NCBI RefSeq assembly: GCF_036924595.1
Contig: NZ_JAZHRV010000001.1
Coordinates: 5,952,001-6,016,000, forward strand
Length of the DNA stretch: 64,000 bases
Reading direction: 5' to 3'
Source of the DNA: Bradyrhizobium algeriense
Lineage (GTDB): Bacteria > Pseudomonadota > Alphaproteobacteria > Rhizobiales > Xanthobacteraceae
Below the pieces are notes generated by a model, which saw only the letters and a program-made list of their open reading frames with translations, was not told where the DNA came from and searched no databases. Positions 26,997-35,567 of this stretch are shown piece by piece. Position 1 is the first letter of the stretch, and every line of letters begins with the position of its first letter. The translations under genes and the position numbers were made by a program.

Positions 26997-29900
26997 GCCG
27001 GCTTCCGGCTGCAACGGCGGCGAGGCGAGCCGCGGTTCGGCGCGAAGCAGATCAGCCATCTGCCTGGCGGGCAGCGGCTTGGAGAACAGGAAGCCCTGCA
27101 TTTCGTCGCAGGCGTGGCTGCGCAAGAAGGTCTCCTGCTCCAGGGTCTCGACGCCCTCCGCAATGACGGTCATGCCGAGCGCCTTGCCCATGCTGATGAT
27201 CGCCTGCGCGATGGCCTGGTCTTCGGAATCGACGGGAAGGTCGCGAACGAAGGAGCGATCGATCTTGATGGTGTCGATCGGAAACTGCTTCATCAGCGAC
27301 ATCGACGAATAGCCGGTTCCGAAATCGTCGATCGCGAGGCGAATGCCACGGCTCTGGATCGCATCCAGCACCTTGATCGCGCGCGACACGTTCCGCATCA
27401 CCATGCTTTCGGTGACTTCGAGCTGCAGCAGCACCGGCGACATGCCGCTTGCCAGCAGCGCCTCGTCGACATCGTGCAGCAGATTCGGGTCCGCGAATTG
27501 CCGCGGCGACAGGTTGACCGCCATCGTCACCGGCCGCAGGCCGCGTCGCTGCCAGGTCATGTTTTGCGCGCAGGCTTCCTTGAGCACCCAGCGGCCGATC
27601 GGAACGATCAGCCCGGTTTCCTCGGCCAGCGGAATGAACTGCCCCGGCGATACGGTGCCGAGTTCGGGATGGATCCAGCGCAGCAGCGCCTCGACGCCGG
27701 TGATCTGGCCGCTCGCCATGTCGATCTTGGGCTGATAGTGCAGACAGAACTGGTCGCGCTCCAGCGCGCGGCGCAAGGCACTTTCCAGCGTCAGGCGCTC
27801 GATCGACTGCGTCTTGATCTCCTTGGTGAAGAAGCGGAAGGCGTTCTTGCCGTCCTCCTTGGCGAGATACATCGCCATGTCGGCGTTCTTGGTCAGCGTC
27901 AGCACGTCGGCGCCGTCAAAGGGGTACATCGCAATGCCGATCGAGGCGGTGGTGTGGCATTCGTGACCGCTGAGCTGCAACGGCTGGCTGAGCACGGACA
28001 GAAGCTCTCCGGCGATGCGCTCGACCTCGTGGCGCTCGGCGGTCTCCTCCAGAATGACCACGAACTCGTCGCCACCCAGCCGCGCCACGACATCGTTCGA
28101 ACGCAGTGCGCGCCGCAGCCTGCCGCCGATCTCCACCAGCAGCATATCGCCGGCGTCGTGCCCCAGCGAGTCGTTGATGACCTTGAACCTGTCGAGGTCG
28201 ATGAACAGAAGGGCGAACTGCCGCTGATAGCGCGCGGCCGCATCGATCGCACGGCGGAGCATACCGTTGAACATTTCCCGGTTCGGCAGATTGGTCAAGC
28301 TGTCGTGCGACGCCAGATACTCGATCCGCTCGTCGGCCTTGGTCTTTTCATCGACGCGGTCGAAATTCTCCAGTGCGAACGAAACGTTGCCGACGAGCCG
28401 CTGCAACAGCTCCGCAAACTCGGGCGTGAACGTGTCTTTCTCCATCGACATGAAAGACATCACGCCGACGACTTGCCCATGCACCCACAGGGGGAATGAA
28501 CCGCCGGAATTCGTGCCGTCGTTGCGCGCCGTGGCGTGAAACGCTTCGGCGCGCGGATCGCCGAGGTAATCGTTGATGATGCAGGCCTGCTGCGAACGTA
28601 TCGCCGAACCACAGAGCCCACGCCCCTCCGGATGCGCCTCGCTAGTCGATATCACTGCCTCGCGGGCGCTGGAGGCGGTCGGACCGGCGGCAGCCACGAC
28701 GTCGAGATACTCGCTGTCCGGCTTTATCAGCGCGATGGAGGTCAAGGTGAACTTGCCGCCGTTGGCCGCGGCCTCGCACACCAGCTCGAACAGTTCCGCC
28801 CGGGATGCCGCACGGATGATCGCCTCGTTGGTTGCGCTCAACGCCGCCAACATGCGTGTCAGGCGCTCCTTCTGGACCTCGGTCCTCGCCTTCTCGTCGG
28901 CCCGATCGAAGGTCCCGATCGCGAACGACACGTTGTCGGTGAGTCTCTGCAACAGTTCGGCGAATTCGGGCGTGAACGTATCGATCTCCGAAGAGATGAA
29001 AAACATCACGCCGACCGCCTGGCCGGAAACCAGCAGCGGGAACGCCGCGCCCGACATCGCGCCGTCGCTGTGAATGAACTGGTGAAACGCCGACCCGCGC
29101 GGGTCAGCGCGCAAATCGTTGGCGATGCAGGCCTGGCGGGAGCGGAAAGCGTTGCCGCACAGCCCGCGTCCTTCCGGATGATCCGCGTTGATCGAAACCT
29201 TCACCCGGCGCATGTTGCCGGCCGTTGGTCCCGCCACGGCCACCATGTCGGTGTAGTCACTGTCGGATCTGGCCAGCATGATGCTGGTCGAGTTGAACCG
29301 GCCGCCCGTCGCGGCAGCTTCGCATACCAGTTCGAACAGCTCCGTCCGCGACGTTGCACGAACGATCGCTTCGTTGGTCGCACTGAGCGCCGCCAGCATG
29401 CGCCCCAGACGTTCCTTCTGGGCGTCGGCTCTCGCCTTTTCACCGGCGCGCTCGAAATTGTCCAGCGCGAACGAGACGTTCTCCGCGATCCGCGCCATCA
29501 GGGCGACGATCTCCTCGTCCTCCGCCCACAGTTTTCCGACAAAGAACAGCAACACGCCGATGCTCTCGTCGGCCTTGATCAGCGGAACGGCGACGCAGGC
29601 GGTGACAGCCGTTTCGCGTGCGGCCTGATGCCAGGGCTGGCCCTGTGTCGAGTTGAGGATATTGTTGTTGACGGCTGGCAGCTGCGTCCGGAATGCCCTG
29701 CCGCAGACGCCCGTTCCATACGGGTTACTCGCATCGATCGAGAACGGCGCCCGCATGATCTGTTCGACGATCGCGCCGGTGCCTGCGGCCGGCTTCAACC
29801 AGATCGAGTCCGGCTCCGCAAGCAGCACCACGGTAGCCGCGGATTTTCCGCTGTATACCGCGGCATCGCAAACGCGCTGATAGAGATCCTGTTCGGTCTT

Positions 29901-30539
29901 GGCGCGCAAAATCGCTTCGTTGGTCGCGCTGATGGCGCCGAACATCCGGTTCAACCGCCGCATCCCGCGCTCGCCGTTCTTGCGCGCGGCCTCATGTTCG
30001 AAATTGTCGAGCGCAAACGAAATGTTCGCCGACACGCGCTCCAGCATCGCGACGATCTGCCCGTCGATCGAGTGAGGTTCCCGCCGCGAAACGAGAAGCA
30101 CGCCGACGCCCTCGCCGTTGCAGGTCAGCGGCAGCGCCGCCGCCGTACCCACTTGGCCGGCTCTAGCTCCCTCGCGCCACGGCAGCGAGCGCGGATCATT
30201 CAGGAAATCGTTGCTGACGCATATCTTCCGGTCACGGAACGCCTGCCCGGAGACCCCGGACCCTTCGGGCGTACCGGCCACGATCGAGATGTCGATGCTG
30301 CGCAGGCGCGGGACGTCGTCGCCACAGCCGGCGGCGAAGCGCAGGAGATTGGTTTCCGGCTCCAGCAGGAAGATCGCCACGGCCAGGAAGTCCCCGACCG
30401 AGAACGCGGCTTCGCAGACCTTCGCGTACAGCTCTTCGGGTGATTTGGCGTACAGAATCGCTTCGTTGGTCGCATTCAACGCCGCAAACGTGCGCGCGAT
30501 ATCGGTCCTCACCGTCCCCAAGCTCCCTGCCGGCAGCAC
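26970..30539 (-). CDS. Four-GAF GGDEF-EAL c-di-GMP turnover protein
   Basis: 1189 residues and no membrane helix. Four tandem GAF modules (about residues 15-190, 193-370, 378-550, 560-735) each begin with a near-identical helix such as RMLAALSATNEAI. GGDEF (about 740-915) keeps RLGGDEFVVIL and an RSND inhibitory I-site five residues before the motif. EAL (about 925-1175) keeps EALLRW, NLSPRQF, DDFGTGYSS, KIDRSF and EGVET, so the phosphodiesterase should be active. It probably makes or degrades c-di-GMP in response to a small molecule or redox signal sensed by the GAFs. The start is GTG at 30539; another GTG lies at 30510. c-di-GMP often governs exopolysaccharide, and a polysaccharide cluster lies about 2 kb away. 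Confidence 0.92.
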   Translation of the reverse strand: MLPAGSLGTVRTDIARTFAALNATNEAILYAKSPEELYAKVCEAAFSVGDFLAVAIFLLEPETNLLRFAAGCGDDVPRLRSIDISIVAGTPEGSGVSGQAFRDRKICVSNDFLNDPRSLPWREGARAGQVGTAAALPLTCNGEGVGVLLVSRREPHSIDGQIVAMLERVSANISFALDNFEHEAARKNGERGMRRLNRMFGAISATNEAILRAKTEQDLYQRVCDAAVYSGKSAATVVLLAEPDSIWLKPAAGTGAIVEQIMRAPFSIDASNPYGTGVCGRAFRTQLPAVNNNILNSTQGQPWHQAARETAVTACVAVPLIKADESIGVLLFFVGKLWAEDEEIVALMARIAENVSFALDNFERAGEKARADAQKERLGRMLAALSATNEAIVRATSRTELFELVCEAAATGGRFNSTSIMLARSDSDYTDMVAVAGPTAGNMRRVKVSINADHPEGRGLCGNAFRSRQACIANDLRADPRGSAFHQFIHSDGAMSGAAFPLLVSGQAVGVMFFISSEIDTFTPEFAELLQRLTDNVSFAIGTFDRADEKARTEVQKERLTRMLAALSATNEAIIRAASRAELFELVCEAAANGGKFTLTSIALIKPDSEYLDVVAAAGPTASSAREAVISTSEAHPEGRGLCGSAIRSQQACIINDYLGDPRAEAFHATARNDGTNSGGSFPLWVHGQVVGVMSFMSMEKDTFTPEFAELLQRLVGNVSFALENFDRVDEKTKADERIEYLASHDSLTNLPNREMFNGMLRRAIDAAARYQRQFALLFIDLDRFKVINDSLGHDAGDMLLVEIGGRLRRALRSNDVVARLGGDEFVVILEETAERHEVERIAGELLSVLSQPLQLSGHECHTTASIGIAMYPFDGADVLTLTKNADMAMYLAKEDGKNAFRFFTKEIKTQSIERLTLESALRRALERDQFCLHYQPKIDMASGQITGVEALLRWIHPELGTVSPGQFIPLAEETGLIVPIGRWVLKEACAQNMTWQRRGLRPVTMAVNLSPRQFADPNLLHDVDEALLASGMSPVLLQLEVTESMVMRNVSRAIKVLDAIQSRGIRLAIDDFGTGYSSMSLMKQFPIDTIKIDRSFVRDLPVDSEDQAIAQAIISMGKALGMTVIAEGVETLEQETFLRSHACDEMQGFLFSKPLPARQMADLLRAEPRLASPPLQPEAGSGLEGAVV

Positions 30540-30895
30540 CGGGCTGCCCCGCGGATTTTATGCGTGCAGGTGGCCTAAATGCTCGTTATTGGCGGCCCGC
30601 AGTTGCGATTCAGAGTAAATGTCGGACCAACGAACCGCGACGTCGCTCAGGAGAACTACTGGCTGATTCACGATTTGTCAGCCATACCGCCGGCGCGCGC
30701 CGGCCGGAATACAGGCAGCCGAACGCAATTCGAATTTTGCAGGATGAAATTCGAAAGCCATCGAGAACCGTGCCGGCAGCATGGCTAACAGGATATTTCC
30801 ACGCTTGCCCTGCCGCCGCCGCTTTGAGACCATACCGGCCGCGGCAACAAGCAAGACCCGTCTTCACGCGGGCGTTAAAGGTAGAGGAAATTTCC
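30540..30895. promoter_or_regulatory. Divergent control region with 27-bp dyad, no gene
   Basis: 356 bases between the divergent GAF-GGDEF-EAL gene and the Ldh operon. It holds a perfect interrupted dyad at 30729-30755: TTCGAATTT, a nine-base spacer, then AAATTCGAA, in an otherwise GC-rich setting. A separate 16-bp GC palindrome, GCCGGCGCGCGCCGGC, lies at 30689-30704. The AT-rich dyad is the best candidate operator for the Ldh-LLM-FAH operon, about 140 bases before its start. Confidence 0.5.
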
Positions 30896-31945
30896 ATGCC
30901 GATGGTCCAAGCCGACCGTCTCACGCATATCGGCGCGGCGCTGCTCAAGGCCGCCGGCGCGTCGGAGGAGGAGGCTCGCGCCGTCGCGGTCGGCTGCGTC
31001 AACGCCAATCTCGCCGGCCATGACTCGCACGGCGTGATCGCGATCCCGACCTATATCGACCGCATCAAGGCCGGCCATATCGTGCCCGGCGCCAAATGGA
31101 CCATCGTCCAGGAATCGCCGACCACGACCGTGATCGACGGTCATTGGGGCTTTGGCTTTCACGTCAACGCCCAGGCGATGGCGCTGACGATCGAGAAGGC
31201 GAAGACCGCCAACGTCGCCGCTTGCACGGTGTTCCGCCAAAGCCATGTCGGGCGGCTCGCCGCCTATCCTCTGATGGCGATGCGCGAGGGCATGATCGGC
31301 ATTGCGACCGCCGACTCCGGCCGCTCGCCGAAGCATGTCGCGCCGTTCGGCGGCCGCGAGGCACGGCTCGGCACCAATCCGATCTCGATTGCGGTGCCAT
31401 CCGACCTCGAGGCGCCGTTCTATCTTGACATGGCGACCTCGGCGGTCGCGGCCGGCAAGATCGCGCTGTCGGTGGCGCGCGGCGAACAGATCCCGCAGGG
31501 CTGGATCATCGACGCCGAGGGACGGCACACCACCGATCCCACCCAGTATCGCAAGGGCGGTGCACTGCTGCCGCTCGGCGGCAGCGAGGGCTACAAGGGA
31601 AGCGGCCTCGCCGCGATGGTTGAGGTGTTGTGCGGCCTGCTCACGGGACTTGGCTTTGGCGTCGAGCCGACCGGTCGCCACAATGACGGATGCTTCATGG
31701 CGGTGTTCAATGTCGCCGCGTTCCGCCCGCTGAAGGATTTCGAGAGGGAAGTCGGCGAGTTCGCGCGCTATCTGAAATCGACGCGGCCATCGGAAGGCTC
31801 GCCCGGCGTGTTCTATCCCGGCGAGGTCGAACATATCCGCGAACAGCAGCGCAGGCGCGACGGCATCGAGGTCGAGGACGCGACCTGGGACAAATTGAAG
31901 GCGCTGGCCACCGACTACAGGCTCGTCGCAGAGCTCGACTTGTAA
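30896..31945 (+). CDS. Ldh-family (malate/lactate/ureidoglycolate) dehydrogenase
   Basis: 349 residues from ATG 30896, with GAGGAA upstream. Family marks are AGASEEEARAVAVGCVNANLAGHDSHGV near the N-terminus, and FRQSHVGRLAAYPLMAMREGMIGI and GTNPISIAVP in the middle. These enzymes reduce or oxidise 2-hydroxy/2-oxo acids with NAD(P), using a fold unlike Rossmann dehydrogenases. It is the first gene of a three-gene operon with a flavin monooxygenase and an FAH-family hydrolase, so it likely handles a hydroxy-acid step of the same catabolic route. Confidence 0.9.
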   Translation: MPMVQADRLTHIGAALLKAAGASEEEARAVAVGCVNANLAGHDSHGVIAIPTYIDRIKAGHIVPGAKWTIVQESPTTTVIDGHWGFGFHVNAQAMALTIEKAKTANVAACTVFRQSHVGRLAAYPLMAMREGMIGIATADSGRSPKHVAPFGGREARLGTNPISIAVPSDLEAPFYLDMATSAVAAGKIALSVARGEQIPQGWIIDAEGRHTTDPTQYRKGGALLPLGGSEGYKGSGLAAMVEVLCGLLTGLGFGVEPTGRHNDGCFMAVFNVAAFRPLKDFEREVGEFARYLKSTRPSEGSPGVFYPGEVEHIREQQRRRDGIEVEDATWDKLKALATDYRLVAELDL

Positions 31946-31973
31946 TGAATTCCGCCCGCACAAGGAGAACCGC

Positions 31974-33341
31974 ATGACACGGCAAATGGCGCTGGTGGGA
32001 TTCCTGCAGGCGCAGAACTGCACCAATCTGCCGAGTTCGTGGCGGCATCCGGAATCGCGCGACGATTCGATGTCGGCCGATTACTACCAGGAAATCGCCA
32101 GGATTCTCGAAGCCGGAAAATTCCACATGGCGTTCTTCGACGACCGCCTGGCGATGCCCGACCGTTACGGCAACGACCACGCCCACACCGTCGAATACGG
32201 CATCCGCTGCGTGAAGATGGACCCGCTGATCGTGCTGACCACGATGGGCATGGTGACGACGAAGCTCGGGCTGGGGTCGACCTGCTCGACCACCTATTAC
32301 GAGCCATTCGATGTCGCGCGCCGCTTCGCCACCCTCGATCTGATGTCGGGCGGACGCGCAGGCTGGAACGTCGTCACCTCGCTCAATGACGGCGAGGCCC
32401 ACAACATGGGCAAGGACGCCCATCTCGAGCATGACCACCGCTACGATCGCGCTGACGAATTCATGGAAGTCGTGCTCGGCCACTGGGACACCTGGGAAGA
32501 CGACGCGTTGATCATGGACAAGAAGAGCGGCCGCTTCGCCGATCCGGCCAAGGTGAAGCGGCTCGACCACAAGGGCGAGTTCTTCAAGTCGCGCGGTCCG
32601 TTCACCGTTCCGCGCTCGGCGCAGGGCCATCCCGTCATCATCCAGGCCGGCGCGTCCGGCCGCGGCCAGCGTTTTGCGGGGCGATGGGGCGAGGTGATCT
32701 TCACCGCCGCGCGCAACGTGGCCGCCGCCAAGGAAGGCTATGCGGCGGTCCGCAACGAAGCGGCCAAAGCCGGCCGCGATCCCGACCAGATGCGCCTCTG
32801 CAACCTCACCACACCCGTCTGCGGCGCAACCAAGACTGAGGCCGAAGACAAGATGGCTGTCATCAACAAGCTGCCGCTGCAGATCGATGCGCTGTCGCTG
32901 CTCGCGGAGGCGCTGAACTACGACTTCGCCGCCAAGCCGCTCGACGAGCCGCTGACAACAGAAGAGCTCAAGAGCATGCAGGGCATCCTTGGCATTCGCG
33001 ACGGCGTGCTCAAGAATTCGGGGAAGACTAATCCGAGCGCGCGCGACTTCGTCACCTTCTCCGGCCGCGGCCAGGTGCATGACGCGATCGTCGGCGGCCC
33101 GAAGGAGATCGCCGACAAGCTGGAGGAGATGTTCGTCGAGCGCGGCTGCGACGGCTTTGTCATCGCAGCCACCATCGTGCCGGGCTCCTATGCCGATTTC
33201 GTCCGGCACATCGTGCCGGAACTGCAGCGTCGCGGGCTGTTTCACAGGGATTACGCCGGCAAGACGCTGCGCGAGAATCTCGGCCTGACGCGTCCTGCCG
33301 CCGGCGCCTGGAAAGCCACGCCGCGGGCCGCGGCCGAATAA
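31974..33341 (+). CDS. LLM-class FMN-dependent monooxygenase (NtaA/SnaA/DszA type)
   Basis: 455 residues. It matches NtaA-type enzymes: SADYYQEIARILEAGKFHMAFFDDRLAM, ARRFATLDLMSGGRAGWNVVTS and IIQAGASGRGQRFAG. These two-component enzymes use FMNH2 from a separate reductase and O2 to cleave C-N, C-S or similar bonds in nitrilotriacetate, EDTA, pristinamycin or sulfone substrates. No flavin reductase gene lies nearby. It starts 28 bases after the Ldh stop and precedes the FAH-family gene by 17 bases, all on the same strand. Confidence 0.9.
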   Translation: MTRQMALVGFLQAQNCTNLPSSWRHPESRDDSMSADYYQEIARILEAGKFHMAFFDDRLAMPDRYGNDHAHTVEYGIRCVKMDPLIVLTTMGMVTTKLGLGSTCSTTYYEPFDVARRFATLDLMSGGRAGWNVVTSLNDGEAHNMGKDAHLEHDHRYDRADEFMEVVLGHWDTWEDDALIMDKKSGRFADPAKVKRLDHKGEFFKSRGPFTVPRSAQGHPVIIQAGASGRGQRFAGRWGEVIFTAARNVAAAKEGYAAVRNEAAKAGRDPDQMRLCNLTTPVCGATKTEAEDKMAVINKLPLQIDALSLLAEALNYDFAAKPLDEPLTTEELKSMQGILGIRDGVLKNSGKTNPSARDFVTFSGRGQVHDAIVGGPKEIADKLEEMFVERGCDGFVIAATIVPGSYADFVRHIVPELQRRGLFHRDYAGKTLRENLGLTRPAAGAWKATPRAAAE

Positions 33342-33358
33342 GAACAAGAGGAAGAACC

Positions 33359-34153
33359 ATGCGTTGGCTCAAATTCACCACCGCCGGCAAGACCTCCTGG
33401 GGCATTGTCGAGGGCGACAACGTGATCGCCGTCAACGGAGATCCGCTCGGCGAATGGCAGCGCGGAACGCAGTCGCATGCGCTGAAAGACGTCAAGATCG
33501 AGCTGCCGCTGATCCCGCGCACCTTCTATTGCGTCGGGCTGAATTACCTCAAGCATCTCAAGGAAGCCGCCGACAAGGCCGGCACGGTGCCCAACGTGCC
33601 CAACGTGCCCGATCGACCCGAGATCGGCTATCGCGCGCAGAACGCGCTGATCGCCCATGACGAGGATGTGGTGATTCCGGCGACCGCGACCGAGAAGATC
33701 CACTACGAGGGCGAACTCGTGGTTGTCATCGGCAAGAAGGCAAAACACTTGAGCGAAGCCAACGCGATGGATTGCGTGTTCGGCTACACCATCGGCAACG
33801 ATGTCAGCGAGCGCACCTGGCAGAAGGCCGACCGCAGCCTGTGGCGCTCCAAGAACGCCGACACCTTCAAGCCGATGGGGCCGTGGATCGAAACATCAGT
33901 CGATCTCGACAAGATGGAAACCGTGATCCGGGTCAACGGCAAGGAGACCGGCCGCTTCCGCACCAACGACATGATCTTCGGCATCGTGCCGTTCCTCGTC
34001 GAGCTGACCAAGTATTTCACGCTGTGGCCCGGCGACGTGATCTGGATGGGCACCGACGGCGCCTCACCTAACCTGAAAGCCGGCGACGTCGTTGAAATCG
34101 ACATCACCGGGATCGGGACGTTGCGCAACAGGTTCGCGGCGGAGGAAGTTTGA
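33359..34153 (+). CDS. Fumarylacetoacetate hydrolase-family protein
   Basis: 264 residues. The metal site is HYEGELVVVIGKKAKHL (Glu-x-Glu) and GNDVSERTWQK (Asp), with LWPGDVIWMGTDGASPNLKAGD near the end. FAH-family enzymes hydrolyse or decarboxylate dioxo acids in aromatic and related degradation. At about residue 80 the sequence NVPNVPNVPDRP reflects a nine-base tandem repeat (GTGCCCAAC twice) at 33587-33604. As the last gene of the Ldh-LLM-FAH operon it probably cleaves the ring-opened or oxidised product. Confidence 0.9.
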   Translation: MRWLKFTTAGKTSWGIVEGDNVIAVNGDPLGEWQRGTQSHALKDVKIELPLIPRTFYCVGLNYLKHLKEAADKAGTVPNVPNVPDRPEIGYRAQNALIAHDEDVVIPATATEKIHYEGELVVVIGKKAKHLSEANAMDCVFGYTIGNDVSERTWQKADRSLWRSKNADTFKPMGPWIETSVDLDKMETVIRVNGKETGRFRTNDMIFGIVPFLVELTKYFTLWPGDVIWMGTDGASPNLKAGDVVEIDITGIGTLRNRFAAEEV

Positions 34154-34295
34154 CGTCCTCAGAAATGAGGACAGGCGCGGGAATCGGCATCGGGTAAGGT
34201 TCGTCCGCGCGAGTATCTATCCTGCGTAGAATCATCATGACTCGCAGCTCCACCCCGCTCGGCCCTTAAGCAATCAATATCTCCGCTTGCGGCCT

Positions 34296-34328
34296 TATGG
34301 ATTGCTTCGCTTCGCTCGCAATGACGGC
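34296..34328. repeat. R3-like half repeat
   Basis: TATGGATTGCTTCGCTTCGC followed by TCGCAATGACGGC matches the right half of the R3 element at 52342-52460. The left arm is missing, so this is a truncated copy. It lies about 22 bases beyond the end of the convergent acyltransferase gene, and the gap from 34154 to 34349 holds no other gene. Confidence 0.65.
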
Positions 34329-34349
34329 TGCGACCTCCTCAGTTGAACC

Positions 34350-35552
34350 TTAGATCATTCTCGACACAATCGGAACTTTCCGCAACAGCGCCGTGGCCCC
34401 CCAGCTCAGCACCAGCGTGCCGATGAAAACGACAGCAAATTTGACGACGGCCGGCCATGAATAATCGTAAACGGCGTATTGCAGCCAGAGGATGAAGATG
34501 TAGTGGGTGAGGAAGATGCCGTAGGCAGATGGCCGCATGGCATCGAGCAGCTTCATGCCCGATGCGGCGAAGGCCAGCGACACGGTCAGCACCGTGAACG
34601 TCATCGCTGCGCTGAACAGCGCAAAGGCAAGGCCATAGCCGGTCTGCCAGGATAGCGGCGGTGAATCGAAATCTGCGATCCAGTTGTGATGGGCATAGAC
34701 CAGCAGCAGGATGGCGCCGTAGAACAACGACGCAAAGGCAAGCCAAAGCGGCCAGCGCCTGACCAACGCACCTTCCTCGCTCAGGATTCCTGCACGAAGG
34801 CTAACCACGCCTATGCCGACACCGGTCAGGAAATAGCCGGCATAGAGCAGAATCCGGCTGGTCTGGATAGGCAGCGGATAGCCGCCCGGCTCCAGCCAAC
34901 TCGCATCGCCTGATATCAGCCGCATCGGTACGTAGACGACGGTCGAGACGCCGAGGAAGGCCGCAAACGCCGTCCACGGCCGGTCGCGCAGCGAAAAGAT
35001 CAGCAGGCCAGACATCTTCCGCAGGCGCGGCGCGACTGCCAGCAGCGCCGCGGCAACGATGTCAAGCGCCAGCAGTCCCCACAGGAACCACGCCGGACCC
35101 GACGGCCAGGGGCCGACCGTCAGCGTGCGCCACCAGAAGTGAAAGAAGTTGAAGTCGGTGGTGCCGGGCAGATGATAGCGCAGGAAGGTCGGATAGTATG
35201 CAATCGGCATCAGCACGAAGATCGAAACCAGAAAGGGAATGCCGAGCCGCCATGCCCGATGGCGCAGGAAATCCGCGGCGCCTCTGCGCATCAGGCTGTC
35301 GTGAACGAACAGGCCCGAGATCAGGAACATGCAGGCCATGAAGAAGCTGTCGTTGAACAGCACGACGAGGTCGAACCCCAACCAGCGCATTTTATCGCCG
35401 CTGCCGAAATGGGTGTAGTTGACCACGGAGTGATGAACCAGCACCAACAGCGTGATGAAGGTGCGGGCGCGGTCCAGCGCAACGATGCGCGCCCTCACCT
35501 TGACGGTCCTGTCGCTCCGATCGGTCTTGCGCAGCATCTCGCTATTTCCCAT
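34350..35552 (-). CDS. Acyltransferase-3 family membrane protein (OafA-like)
   Basis: 400 residues, about 10-11 predicted membrane helices. The first helix carries the family signature RIVALDRARTFITLLVLVHHSVVNY, whose Arg and His are implicated in acyl transfer. Such proteins O-acetylate extracellular glycans, including lipopolysaccharide and succinoglycan. The ATG at 35552 is 15 bases downstream of the serine hydrolase stop, so the two are one operon. No periplasmic SGNH domain is fused at the C-terminus. Confidence 0.85.
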   Translation of the reverse strand: MGNSEMLRKTDRSDRTVKVRARIVALDRARTFITLLVLVHHSVVNYTHFGSGDKMRWLGFDLVVLFNDSFFMACMFLISGLFVHDSLMRRGAADFLRHRAWRLGIPFLVSIFVLMPIAYYPTFLRYHLPGTTDFNFFHFWWRTLTVGPWPSGPAWFLWGLLALDIVAAALLAVAPRLRKMSGLLIFSLRDRPWTAFAAFLGVSTVVYVPMRLISGDASWLEPGGYPLPIQTSRILLYAGYFLTGVGIGVVSLRAGILSEEGALVRRWPLWLAFASLFYGAILLLVYAHHNWIADFDSPPLSWQTGYGLAFALFSAAMTFTVLTVSLAFAASGMKLLDAMRPSAYGIFLTHYIFILWLQYAVYDYSWPAVVKFAVVFIGTLVLSWGATALLRKVPIVSRMI

Positions 35553-35567
35553 CGAGCCTGCGCCCGG

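Noticed and set aside
28536..30443. 635-codon plus-strand frame opposite the GAF-GGDEF-EAL gene
   Set aside because: Mirror of the repeated GAF coding sequence, without family resemblance.
31707..33347. 546-codon minus-strand frame opposite the LLM gene
   Set aside because: Arg/Ala/His-rich shadow; the plus strand encodes a canonical NtaA-type enzyme.
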